Shown here piece after piece: positions 32,951-44,132 of a stretch of DNA of 64,000 bases. A program made the position numbers and the translations under genes. Position 1 is the first letter of the stretch. The number at the start of each line of letters is the position of its first letter. Origin of the DNA: Lepas anatifera (Eukaryota; Arthropoda; Thecostraca; Lepadidae); the NCBI GenBank assembly GCA_034440635.1, contig JAOTON010000333.1:62001-126000 (forward strand). The letters are read 5' to 3'. The notes beneath the pieces were generated by a model. It saw nothing but the letters and a program-made list of their open reading frames with translations, had not been told where the DNA came from and ran no database searches.

Positions 32951-34741
32951 CCTGCGCCACTATGGGCCTCCGATCCACCTTCGCCCTGGTGGGGGGTGTT
33001 CGAACAGTGCCTCGAACTCGGCCCCTATGCGGAATAGCGATAAAATGCGAATGCTGGCGGATAGCTCATACAAATTCATGACGAAACTATATTGGTCACT
33101 TTTTGGCTCGGGTCAATATCGAGGTCATGACAGGTCAAAGAATGTGGCCTTTTGTAGCATTCAGTTTTAGGGCTGTAGAATCTGAGTTGAGTTAGAATTA
33201 TTTTGTGGGTACCATTCACTTCCTCTCGTCACGGTGTACGAATGATGTATCATATGACCAAACTAGGTCAAAACACAACAATAACCTGACCTCAGGTCAG
33301 GTCTAGGCTACTTTTTGACAGCATAGTCGATGTGCATATCACTAGACTCGCAATAGCAATCCAAACACAATGATATCAAAATAAAAGCAGTATCATCATT
33401 TTATGCCAAGTTTTTTACTTAATTCTGAAAACTGCTTAAGTATCCCCAGATGACCTCTCAGGGGTCACATAAAAAAAAATGCAGCCTGAACCTAGAAAGG
33501 AGGATACTACGATTTGGAGAATATGAAGGTATTCTCAGCTGTATGTGCACAAATACAGCCCAATTTCTGTTTTTCCCATGTATTTCCAACCGAGAGGTCA
33601 TGGTCCGTACTTGACCTCACGTCATTGATATGAAAAAATCCCGGAATACATTTTGTAGAACTCTGTGGGGTCATTATTTGTCATAAGTTTCAATCTGATA
33701 GATTCCCCCAAATCTCACTTATACCACCTTAAACATTTATGGGGGATAGGTCACTTTGACCTGCACTGGTGACCCGACCTGAGGTGACCCAACCTTAACA
33801 CGCGCATTGACGGGGTCTAAGCCACCTTCGCATTGACGGGGGGCGGGTACCCGCCCCTAAGATCTCGAGAACCACGGTAGGTAGCGAAAAACGGTAAACG
33901 GCGTTGGGCTGCCCATCCACTTCTCCATCGAAAACATTTGAACCATTTTTTGTCAGGTCACATTTAAGGTCACGAGAGGTCAAAACATGCCCGTCATAGG
34001 GATAACATGTAAAATTCAGTTTTTCGGGCATTGCATCTGAACAAGTAAAGATAGAGCAAAACGACTTGAACTATATGAATCCTCTTAGCAAGCCGAATCG
34101 AATGATATATAATTTGACCTTGCTAGGTCAAACCGAGGATTTGACCTGACCTGAGATCAGGTCAGGGTCAAATTATATGAAATGCATATCATTAGAACTG
34201 CAAAGCCCAGGCGAATCTAATGCAGCTAAAATAAATGCTCTATCACCATCCGTTACTGAGTTATTCCGTAAAAACCATTTTTCCCATGTATTTCCAATGG
34301 AGAGGTCATGCCTCGTACCTGACCTTAGGTCATCGATATAAAAATACCGGAACATATGTTAGAGAACTCGGTGGGGCCATTATGTGATATGAGTTTCAAT
34401 CGGATAAGTTCACCCTGCTCCGACTTATGGTATCTTAAACTTTTTTGAGGTCGGATAACTTGACCTGTACTGGTGACCTGACCTGAGATGACCTAACCTT
34501 AAAATTTTCACAGAAGTTGTAAAAATGATGAGGGAAAAGACATACCAAGTGCGGCGTACGCGCCGCGTTTTTTACTATCTCCGAAAAACCCGAGGGGGCG
34601 GGTACCCGCCCCGTCAATGCGCGTGTTAAGATTTTGAGGGAAGTTGCGAAATCGATCGAGGAGGTGTGCCAAGTACGGAGGCGCTTCGCGCCGCCGGTAA
34701 AGCCCGAGGGGGTGTTCAAACGCTCCCCAACAGGGCGAGGG
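32951..34741. mobile_element. Outer TTAA-flanked element, interrupted by a nested copy
   Basis: Left side begins after TTAA (32947-32950) with CCTGCGCC and soon GCCCTGGTGGGG; right side ends CCCCAACAGGGCGAGGG before TTGA, a one-base variant of TTAA. These ends resemble those of 57437-58444. The body shares long blocks with 300-1110 and is full of AGGTCA hexamers. Removing the nested 33799-34625 element restores a continuous match. Confidence 0.6.
33799..34625. mobile_element. TTAA-flanked MITE with CACGCGCATTGACGGGG ends
   Basis: The 827-bp element has ends CACGCGCATTGACGGGG and CCCGTCAATGCGCGTG, with TTAA at both borders (33795-33798, 34626-34629). The flanks match the uninterrupted sequence at 948-975, which has a single TTAA. 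A TTAA duplication is characteristic of the piggyBac and Kolobok superfamilies. There is no coding capacity. Confidence 0.8.
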
Positions 34742-34799
34742 TTGAGTGGGTGCCAAATCCTATCGAAGGGCGCCGATATTCGCATGGGGGGAGTGAGTC

Positions 34800-35070
34800 G
34801 GAAGCAGTGGCGGATCCAGGACTTTCTTTGGGGGAATGGAAGGCTATCGAGTCCCCCTCCCTCATTACTGATCGGAACAATCTCCGGTTATGCATTAGCA
34901 GCATTTCAGGGGGGGGTTCAGCCCCCGTTGATTTCACCACTCTAGTCGGAAAGCGACATTTTAGAGCGGCGCCATCGATCTCTCAGGGTGCGCCGTGAAC
35001 ATTTCAGGGGGGCTGAGAGTCGGTCGGGTCGGGCAGGTGCTCTCCATCACCTCCCTGGCTTCGCCTATCT
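34800..35070. mobile_element. Degraded GGCGGATCC-family MITE
   Basis: Begins near CAGTGGCGGATCCAGGA and shares the interior phrases ATTTCAGGGGG and GGTGCG with intact copies. The right end, near CCTGGCTTCGCCTATCTC, is diverged and no target duplication can be fixed. Confidence 0.5.
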
Positions 35071-36200
35071 CTTGAACCAATATTGATAGTTTTGCGCAGC
35101 GCAACTTGGTCAAGGCTAACACCGAACAATGGCCGTACGATCCCAGGCTGGTTCAAATAAGTGCCTAATATGTTTTAGGCATTCCCTGGGTAACGCATGA
35201 AACATTCAGGGGTGGGGATTTATGTGTCTGTGGGGCTGCCCGGGTACCCCCAATGAAACGTTGAGTCAGTGTTAAAAGTTCCTTCATCAAACTATCTATT
35301 TTTTCATGGTGACTATTGACATTCTTTCAAATTTGGACACCTCCGAATGACTTCCGAAAATCCACGCCCCAGAAAACAGCTCCGCATAAAACAAAACAAG
35401 ACCTCGTAAAAAACTATTCCCAAGTAATCCGAGTGGTGGTCTGGGCTATCGGTCGCCCAAAAGCTCATTTTACATTTAGAGTCCTTTCGCTAAAGGGTCC
35501 CATAGGGTAGGTAGGTAGGTACTGTCCGCCCCGAAGTCCCTTTCTTTTCTTCGATTGCTCGGCATTCAACACGTATTGACGGGGGTCTGAGCCACCTTCG
35601 CTTTGACGGGGGCAGGTACCCGCCTCCCCCTAAGATCTCGAGAACCACGCTAGGTAGCGAGAAACGATAAGCGGCGTTGGGCAGCCCATCCACTACTCTA
35701 TCGAAAATATTTGACCATGTTTTGTCAGGTCACATTTAAGGTCACTAGAGGTCAAGACATTCCGTCATAGAGATTGCATGTAAATGTAGGTTTTGGTTAA
35801 CCATGAAAGATAAAACAAAAAAATGTACACCATTGGAATCTTCGCAGCAAGCCGAATCGAACGATATATAATATGACATTGCTAGGTCAAATCAGATCAA
35901 ATATGGAATTTGACATGACCTGAAGTCAGGTGAAGATAACTGCTAATGCAATGCAAATCTAATGAAGTTAGAATAAACGCTCCATCATCATCTGTTACTA
36001 AGTTATTCAGTTAAAACCATTTTCCCATGTTTTTCCAATGGAGAGGTCATGGCTCGTACTTGACCTTAGATCATCGATATAAAAAATATTGGAACCTGTT
36101 TTAAAGATCCCGATGTGTCCATTGTGTGATATGAGTCTTGATTGGACAAGTTGATCATTTTCTGACTAATGCTATCTTAATTTTTTTAGGTGAAGCCACT

Positions 36201-36519
36201 CAGGGGCGGGCGCAGGTCCGAGTTTTGGGGGCCAAACCCGCCATGTCTGCTTCTCCTCCTGGGGGTGGAAACGAATATTTTTTATGCTCTACAGACCTAG
36301 TTAATTTTCAGTGCTCGATAGGCCTAGCATAAGCTACATCTCCAAGTACATGACCGCTCTCGGGGGGGGGGTGGGAGCAGATTTTTGCTCTACAGACCTA
36401 CTGTAAACACCTTTTCAAAAAATTTCCGGCGTTTGGGGAGGGGGCAAAAGATAGTTTGGCCCCCTCCAGCGCTTTGGGGGGCCATGGCTGGAATGCCCCC
36501 TCCCCTGCGTCTGCCAATG
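36201..36519. mobile_element. hAT-like MITE with 8-bp TSD AAGCCACT
   Basis: The 319-bp element starts CAGGGGCGGGCGCAGG and ends CCTGCGTCTGCCAATG, flanked by exact AAGCCACT at 36193-36200 and 36520-36527. It splits a repeat that is intact at 17.47 kb and 34.45 kb. Confidence 0.8.
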
Positions 36520-36713
36520 AAGCCACTTGACCTATGCTGATGACCTGACCTGAGATGACTTCCTTACAATTTTGAAAAATAGTTGTGAAAATGATCAGAA
36601 AAAATGTATGCAAAGAACAGCGGCGCAACCCTTCCAGCATTTCTGGTCTGGGCCAGCGCGAGCAATGGGTCGAAATGCCCCGGCAGGCCGCCGTAAAAAA
36701 GCGAACAGGCAGG

Positions 36714-37002
36714 CATAGGTGGATCCAGAGGGTGAAAATGAGGTCGTGTGCCCCCCTCCTGATCGACCCTGAATGGTTGATGGTGCCCCCTGAAATGTCG
36801 CATTCCACGTGGAATGCGACACCCCGCCCACCCACGCGAAATCGGGGTACTGGGGTACCCCACCCCCATGCGAAATCTGCGCCCACCGATAGGATTTTTC
36901 ACTCACCTGATAGGTTTTCCCGGCCAAAAGTGGTGCCCCCTGGTCCGGATGGCGCCCCCGGGAAGGTACCTCCCCCGATCGGCAATCATGGATCCGCCTA
37001 TG
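36714..37002. mobile_element. GGCGGATCC-family MITE
   Basis: Starts CATAGGTGGATCCAGAGGG and ends CATGGATCCGCCTATG. Contains a short perfect palindrome near 36805 (GTCGCATTCCACGTGGAATG). The flanks do not show an exact 8-bp duplication. Confidence 0.7.
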
Positions 37003-37039
37003 GGGGCGGGTACCCACCCCCGTCATTACGCTTGTGTAA

Positions 37040-39840
37040 CGCCTGCAGTGTAGAAATGGTGACGTTTTCGTTAGCACGGCGGGGGCACGGAGGCACTGAC
37101 AGTTGAAACAACAGTGAACCAAACTTGTAGCGAACCTTGGGAGAAATCAAAACAAGAACCAAAGAATAAACTGACAAGAACTGGAGCTGGTTTGTTTACA
37201 TCGGATTACTTTATTATTTATTCGTTTGTTTTGTATGGTTGGCTCGATTATGTATTGGTTGGTTGTCCTGTCTTTTTATTTTAGAAAAGTGATAGCTTAT
37301 TGCTAGCTTATTAGTCATTGTTGCTCGGTTTTGGCCTTTTTCACGACTTTAAAACTGTCAGCATCTCAGGATGCATTACCTCAGTATGCATTAGGTACCT
37401 CAGCATTTATAATCTTAATAATTAGGTATCATACATTACTTAAGCATACACAGTATTACAAATAGCTTTGGAGAGTGCAAAGGTGAGGGACACTTTTGAT
37501 TCCATCTCTCAGGCATCTCAGTTGTGTTGAAAGGCTGAGGGCACCCATCCTGCAAGGAGTGCAAGGCATAACAGGCCAGACAAGATGCCCCTGCCATATG
37601 GAATTCTCACAGTCTTGCACCAATTCATACCATGAGCAAAAAAAGAAGAAAAAATGGACCAAACCCTACTTAAAATTGAAAAAAACTATGACAGGTTTCT
37701 AGGTTGTGTAAGCAGTCTTTCAACATAGGTACTCAGCCAAATTTTCCTTACTTATATATTCCACATACAAATGAATTGGAGACCTTACAAAATTTTTTTG
37801 AGAAATAAATTTTAGTTTTCTATGCTCCCTATGACTAAGTTTCTATGGTTACGATGTGATGTGCATTGAACAGTTAATTAGGATACATCATGGGGTATAG
37901 AATTTCCCAGCGCTTAAGCATGAGCCATGAAAATATAGTGCTTGAGAAATAACACTTGATGTCCTTCATTAGAAATCTTATCCAGATCACATTCTGGCCA
38001 TGGACCCTAGGTCAATATTGGTACTTGTCAGTCTCCCAGTGTGAAAGTATGGCATTTTGCGGGATATTGTGGCGAGTGCCCTTGGAGACAGGGCGAGTGG
38101 TGCGATTTTATCAGCCGGTGCAAACTTGAGACTGGTGCGGAAAGTTGACACTGAAAACTAAAAAAACAATGACTGAATAGTTAGGAAGACACAGGGGGGG
38201 CCTTATAAAAGTCCTTAACTAACTAAAAAGAGGTGTTTGTCGTGGGGTGGGTGTGGTTTTCCTAGTTCTGGCGTTGGTGGATTTTTTAGGCTGGTGGTGG
38301 ATAATTTTGGATGGCTGGTGCGTTTGGCTGCTGCCATACTTTGAGCGGTTCTCAAACAATGGATATCCTAGAACTCCTCCCTGTCTTCCTGTGGACACTG
38401 ATTCTGTCATCTTGTCCACTCACCTCCAAACTACTCTCATCCTTTTTTATGATGAGGTGTTGTAACTTGTAACTGATGCTAGCCTGCTCCATATTGATAT
38501 ACATTTTAATTTTCAAGCAGGCAAGCATATTATATGACATGGTGCAAAAACAGGCAGGCTGCTAAACCAAACTATTTCTATTGGACCAGTATGGCACTGG
38601 AATCAGCAGGTTTCACTCTTTGTTCCAGTGGACATTGTATTCATGAATAAACTTATACTTCAAAACTTTATGGGGTGCACACATGTTTTTGTGTCAGTAA
38701 CATGATAAAAACTGCTTGCTGGCAGCAGCAACTTGCTGCAGCATGAATGCAGCTGCTCAGGTTTCAGGAGCATACCAGAGGCATTGCAAAATCATACCAA
38801 ATTTGTATGTGCTCAAAGTGAAGAGGAAACTTGTTTGCAAATTGAGGAAGTTAGTGGCTAAACAAGCAGATTTGAATCTTGACAAAGTGGCAGGCTCCAA
38901 ACCTGGGGTGGCCAATGAAGTCAAAAGTGCCACAGGAAGGTTAGGTGCACCACAGGCTGGCACTGAATTGAGACAAGGTGAGGTCAGTTCAGATTTGTTT
39001 CTGTCATGCTTTTTATAAAAATATGAAATTAGGAAGGCCAAAGCTCCAACTGCTGCAGGTTAGTTGCACTGCTGTCCAGCTCACTGCATTGAGGATAGCA
39101 GGCTGGTCCATACCTTCTCCTGTAAAGCCAACAGCTTTTTGTGTCAGGTGTTTTGTCATGAATTTTCCAAGGTAATTGACTCAAACTAATATCTCAAGTG
39201 ATCCCAAATTGCCAAAATCAGTTGCTAGACAATAAAGGTGTGTTTGCCACATTGCTTCTGTCATTTATTTCAGGTATTTTCTGGCAAAATATCTGGCGCC
39301 AAAAGCTCTTGGTTTTCAAGAGATTGTCTACCACTATATACTTTGATACTATAGATAGCTTTCAAGCTGCAGCGGAGTCCCAAATTCGGATTTGCTTATC
39401 TTCAAAAAGCACAGTCCTAAGATAAGTATGTCACGCTGACGGCTATCATCAGCTTTTTTTGTCACAGCGAGCTATGTGCTTGCCAATCGCCGGCCGTATT
39501 ACAAGTGAAAACACATTCACAGCTTTTAAATGGCTGCAGTATTTACATTTTCTTGGGAAGTGTAAGGCACCAGCTTTATAAGTACTGTTTTAACCAATTT
39601 TTGGCCATACCTCTCCGAGTAGGGGATATTTTTGGAAAACAATTTCCTGGTTATTCTGTCAAGATTAAAGCTTTGCAGCTCATAAAACATTTTATATGCA
39701 ATATTTTTGTGTCCCCAACCCAATAATTTTTTTACATATTTGCACCCCACAGACACACTATACCGCAACAGTTTCCACTTGTCGACACCCGTGCTGTGAG
39801 ATGGTCGTGCCCGCACGCTTCCTATCACGTGGCCCACCGT
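37040..39840. other. AT-rich interval with no recognisable gene
   Basis: Only short, low-complexity frames occur. A possible tRNA-like promoter pair on the plus strand (TTAGTGGCTAAACAAG near 38851 and GGCTCCAAACC at 38893-38903) hints at an old SINE. Otherwise I see nothing. Confidence 0.5.
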
Positions 39841-40109
39841 ACTAGACGGTGGGGCTCCATCGTACTAGATGGTGGGGCTATCCCGATTTCTCGGGCCCTG
39901 CGGAACAGAGGACTGCTGCGGTAACACGAGGTGAGGCCGTGCCCTCGGGGCGCGCCACCGGACCGGTGGATCAGTTCAAGAACCAATCAAAGCCATGATC
40001 CCAATAACAAGGGCGCTGGTTGGTCAGAGTGAAGCGTAAGTCCCGAGTCAGGGCGGGGTTTGTGCAGTGTACTGTCATCTCCTATGTAGGAGACGTTCGA
40101 GGAAAAAAC

Positions 40110-40185
40110 TGCCAGAGGTCAGTTTCGATCCAAGGACCTACCACACCATTCAGAGTCGCCTTAACCAGCTACGCCACGGCGAAAG
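40110..40185 (-). mobile_element. Probable tRNA-derived SINE head
   Basis: The minus strand reads GGCGTAGCTGGTTAAGGCG (box A-like) followed by a weaker box B (TGGATCGAAACTG) at tRNA-like spacing. Body and tail limits are not clear. Confidence 0.5.
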
Positions 40186-40199
40186 CGCATAGACGTACA

Positions 40200-42000
40200 C
40201 ATGATGGTGTGTATGTTTACAGCTTGCTTGATGACTAGTATTCGGCACACAGGTGCTCATGGTTGAATAAGATAGCAGCTAGATAGGTGCAAGTTAGAAT
40301 GACCACTTCTTATCTGTGACATTTGCAAACTGGTTTGCACTTGATTCCCAACGAGAAGTTGCAGAGGAAAATAGACCCTAGAGCCTGTGGAAGGAACTGT
40401 TCTTGTTCCTAAGCGGTGAAATTGAATGGTTGGCAGAACATCTTATGAGTGAAATATCACGCTGTGAGCTGTTTTGCACTGGGAATGTTATTTTTATAAA
40501 AATTTGTGTTGGAAATTATGAGGATATGCCCTGTTGAGATTGGCCCGTAATCCACTTAGCTTGTAGGCAACAATGAACAACCACGCCAATACAAGACAAT
40601 CTTTTGGCTCATGTCCTAAGTCTGCAATCCTTGAAGGCCAGCAGAAACAGCTGTGATATGTTCCGTACTACAAATTGCTGCAAAGCATGCAGCCTCTGGG
40701 GTCGCCCGTAAACCCAGAACAAAAGGCAACTGATGTTGATGGTCTTTTAAATCTCCTGCTGTTTTTGTTTTCCCCTCCAGCGTCCATTATAGGTGCGTAG
40801 CCTCGCAGCTCTGGATCTTGCAGTAGGCCCCCAGGTTTACCACCAACGAACTGCTCCGCACCTCCTCAGAGGGATGAATTTTTCTAGTTGGTCTTGAGCT
40901 GCCTACTGGCGACTTTGAGTTCGGATACTCGAGCGTTGGGGCTGCTCCTCTCGATGATGCTGCGGTGCAACTTCGGTCGCCGTGCCGTGGCCTCCTGGCT
41001 GGGGCACGGTCGCGAGCTGTTGGGCCGGGCGGTCGGCCTTGCGGTGTCCGGTTGGAGGCGCTGTTCCGTGTGGTGGCGCTAGGTGGCGCTGATGTCCGCG
41101 CAGTGGCGCTGGCGGTGTCTGCGCAGTGGCGCTGGCGGTGCCCGCACGGTGGCGTTGGGCGACGTGGGAATGCGGAGATGTCTGTATTGCCTGCATCTGT
41201 GGTAGGTAGCTGTCGGCTGCACTGAATGTAGTGCTAGACAGCTCCTGGAAATCTTTAGGCACATGAATTTATTTTACGTCATTTAATTTTTTTCTTGTCC
41301 CATCCGTTTTTTTGCGCATATCTCACGACTCCTGTGACATTAATCCATATCGGGCCAATGGATACTCCGGGCTTCGCAAAACGAGGATATGGACATTTTC
41401 AATCTGAACAGCAGTGGTGTTAGCTCTGCCACGTCCATTATCCACAGCTACGTAGCCTGAGAAGTGCTCCTAATCTGTGCTTCCCTCTGTGGACTGTTTT
41501 CCATCAGACTGCTCTACAAGTTTTGGAAGCCTAGATTCTATTTCCAGCTCCTTAGTTATCAGAAGCATTGAGCACCTCAGCGTTATCGGGGAAATACGCG
41601 ACAAATGTAACCAATCCTTTATGTTCCATGCTCTGGAGTCGTCAATAATAAGAATAGAAGAGAAGTCTAATTTAATGCGATTGCTATTTTTCACCCATAA
41701 CATTAAAAACGTTTGCTGTACAACTGACATAACTTCTCTTGATTTCTAAATCATACCATTAAAGACACGAGCTTCTGCGGATTTTCTTTTCAGTCAAGAT
41801 TTTTTGGGAGCGAATCCCCAAAACTTTTATATATATTTTAAGATCAGAGAAACAACTTGAAAGGAATATTTTTTTATTTCGAGAAAGTGCATTTTATCAA
41901 TCATGGTCGTCCACTCACTTTTACTGATGGATAATCAATATTTTAGGTTCTATCATATTTTAAAATGTGATCTACAATTTCGAGTTTCGTAGCGTGATTA
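40200..42000. other. Interval with no supported gene
   Basis: A GC-rich stretch at 40880-41170 contains a 64-codon plus-strand frame and a short tandem of GCGCAGTGGCGCTGGCGGTG. No domain is recognised and no convincing splice partners are seen. Confidence 0.4.
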
Positions 42001-43748
42001 GGTTATAGGTGGCCTATTTTTTGTAATTATGTCATAACTTTATAGAGCAGCTCTATGACTAATGCTATGACCAACCAGCGTTGAGCGAAAATCCAGCAAA
42101 GCCTGCCCTCGCTTCGTGGTCTTCGTTACAAGAGCGCTGTCGTGTCTATGGTCGCGTTAGCTGTGCTGTCAGTGTTATGCGTCGAACAGCTGTGGGCAGA
42201 ACTGCCGGGTCCGGCCTCCGCTGACTCATCCGCCACTACTGCGCCGCTTGACACATGTTACCAGCGACCTAAAAAACCCTGCCGGCCAACTGCGGCGACG
42301 CGCCCCGGTCCGGCGAGCGCTGACCCGCCAACTACCTCATCACCCGACCCGGCGGTCACGCGCTCAGCACATGAGGTCGTGTGGAACACTGATTCTGACA
42401 CACCACAGCTGTGTAATGTTTAGCTCACGGCTGCAACAGCTGCCGACTTACGGTGCAAGTCTGCCGCGTGCTCTCACAGTTGGGTTTGCACGCCAGGTTC
42501 GGTCGGCTTACTGTGGACGAGCGAGCAGGAGTTACCTCCATGTCTGACACTGAGAACTCATGGTTCTGCCATGTAAGCGTTTGTGACCTCTTTGTCTCAA
42601 GGACTTCATTGATGGTTTTTATCGATTTATTTTTAAATCGAGTGCTGTCAGTGTCAGGTTCACCGATGTTTGTTTTAATCGCAGATGTGTAGGTCAGAGA
42701 GAGAGAGGGGCCGCAAATCGGAACTCCTCAGCATGATACTGAATTCAAGAAAACAAATCCCATGGCTGTTTTTGCCATAGGGTATTATTTTTTAAATGGT
42801 TTTGAAAATGATAGCTGTGAAGAATGCACTGAATCCTGTTGGATGCGCGCGTTCTGTTGTCATGCCAATTGCAAGGTCAGCTTTCCTTCTGCCGTTACAG
42901 CCGGAGAGCTAGAAATTACGGCTGTCTTTCAGCCGTCGTATTTGACAGTGCCATGGTTTTCTGGGCTTAGCAACAACTCGGTTCAATACATAAGGGAAAG
43001 CTTTAACAGGCATGAGGCACGTCACAATGCTACCTTGACGTTGTCAAGCGATTAATATTATTTGAAAAGTATATATTAAATACCTATATCAGCATAACTT
43101 AGCTCATGTTGATATCACCACAATCCAGATCATGCTGGTCTAGGCCTTTTCCTCACATACAGGCTTTTCTGATGATTTAATTGCTCGATAAAACGGTTCT
43201 TAAGATGATCTGGAGCGAATGTCGTTAAAATTACGTCAAAACCGATGCCAAAACTTTTGTAAGATTGGTTACAGTTATGAAATATGTTAGCAGACGCAAA
43301 AGGGGCTTGCTGCTATTAAATCTGGATAACCACCCTGCATAATAACTGGTGTTGAATGGGTGTGAGGTAGTGTGGTCAGTCTTTAGCATGAAGCAGACTG
43401 AATTGATGATTTCCAACTGCGATTCAGTTATCCCCACCCCCCCCGAAGCACCCCCAACCCCCCCCTGAGTCCCCAACATGTTGGCCCCCCCACCCCCCAC
43501 CCGTTCAATACAGTATCCCCTGCTCTCTATTCTCAAGTCACTCTCTCGCTTTGTTTCATCAGCTATATTTCACACGGTTTATTACAGTGTCATAGCACAT
43601 AGGAACTGCAGGAGAAATGAGGCGAGTTTTGGCAGCTAACAAGTTATTTACCACCAATTCTGATTTGCTGTTTATGTCAATGTGACTAAATGTGACAATG
43701 TGACTGTGGCTATTCTACGGAATTTCTGGAAACACGAAAGGCTTTAAG

Positions 43749-44132
43749 GGATGTGGCACCTTGGTCGATTTTGGATTTAGTGAAATTAGGCGTACTTTTA
43801 GCCCAAAATAATGAAACCCTTATTTTCTAAAATGTACATAAGCTCATATTTTGTTTTTAAAATACTCCTCTAGAAAATAAATAAATATCGCCTGTGGATG
43901 ATGTCGATCTGGCAACCACTCATACTTGACGCTTCAGGGCTTCGTTGGCTGATGCTCATCTGCGTCGTTATGTCGTCACCGCGCTCACATGGCCGCTGGC
44001 ACGGGCTGATGGGGGCTGGTGTGGTGGTGCTGTTTTTTCGAAATATTGGTTCCAGACAATGAAATTGGTGTCCGGGTTTTCCGACTTGTTTACGACTTGG
44101 TATCTCGTTAAAATCACTTGTGTGCCACATTC
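43749..44132. mobile_element. TIR element present only in block B
   Basis: The 384-bp element starts GGATGTGGCAC and ends GTGCCACATTC, flanked by CTTTAAG at 43742-43748 and 44133-44139. Block A has the single-copy site at 7669-7675. The 7-bp duplication (8 with a mismatch) leaves the superfamily open. Confidence 0.85.

Larger units (their letters stand above)
35569..37036. mobile_element. TTAA-family element with two nested MITEs
   Basis: Left end resembles CACGTATTGACGGGGG; right end CCCGTCATTACGCTTGTG precedes TAAC. The body matches the family element at 33799-34625, including the segment around 35640-35700. It is interrupted by 36201-36519 and by 36714-37002. The borders have mutated away from exact TTAA. 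Confidence 0.6.

Noticed and set aside
40888..41082. 64-codon frame with ALGLLLSMMLRCNFGRRAVA
   Set aside because: It looks protein-like, but I recognise no family and no flanking splice sites fit; GC bias alone can produce it.
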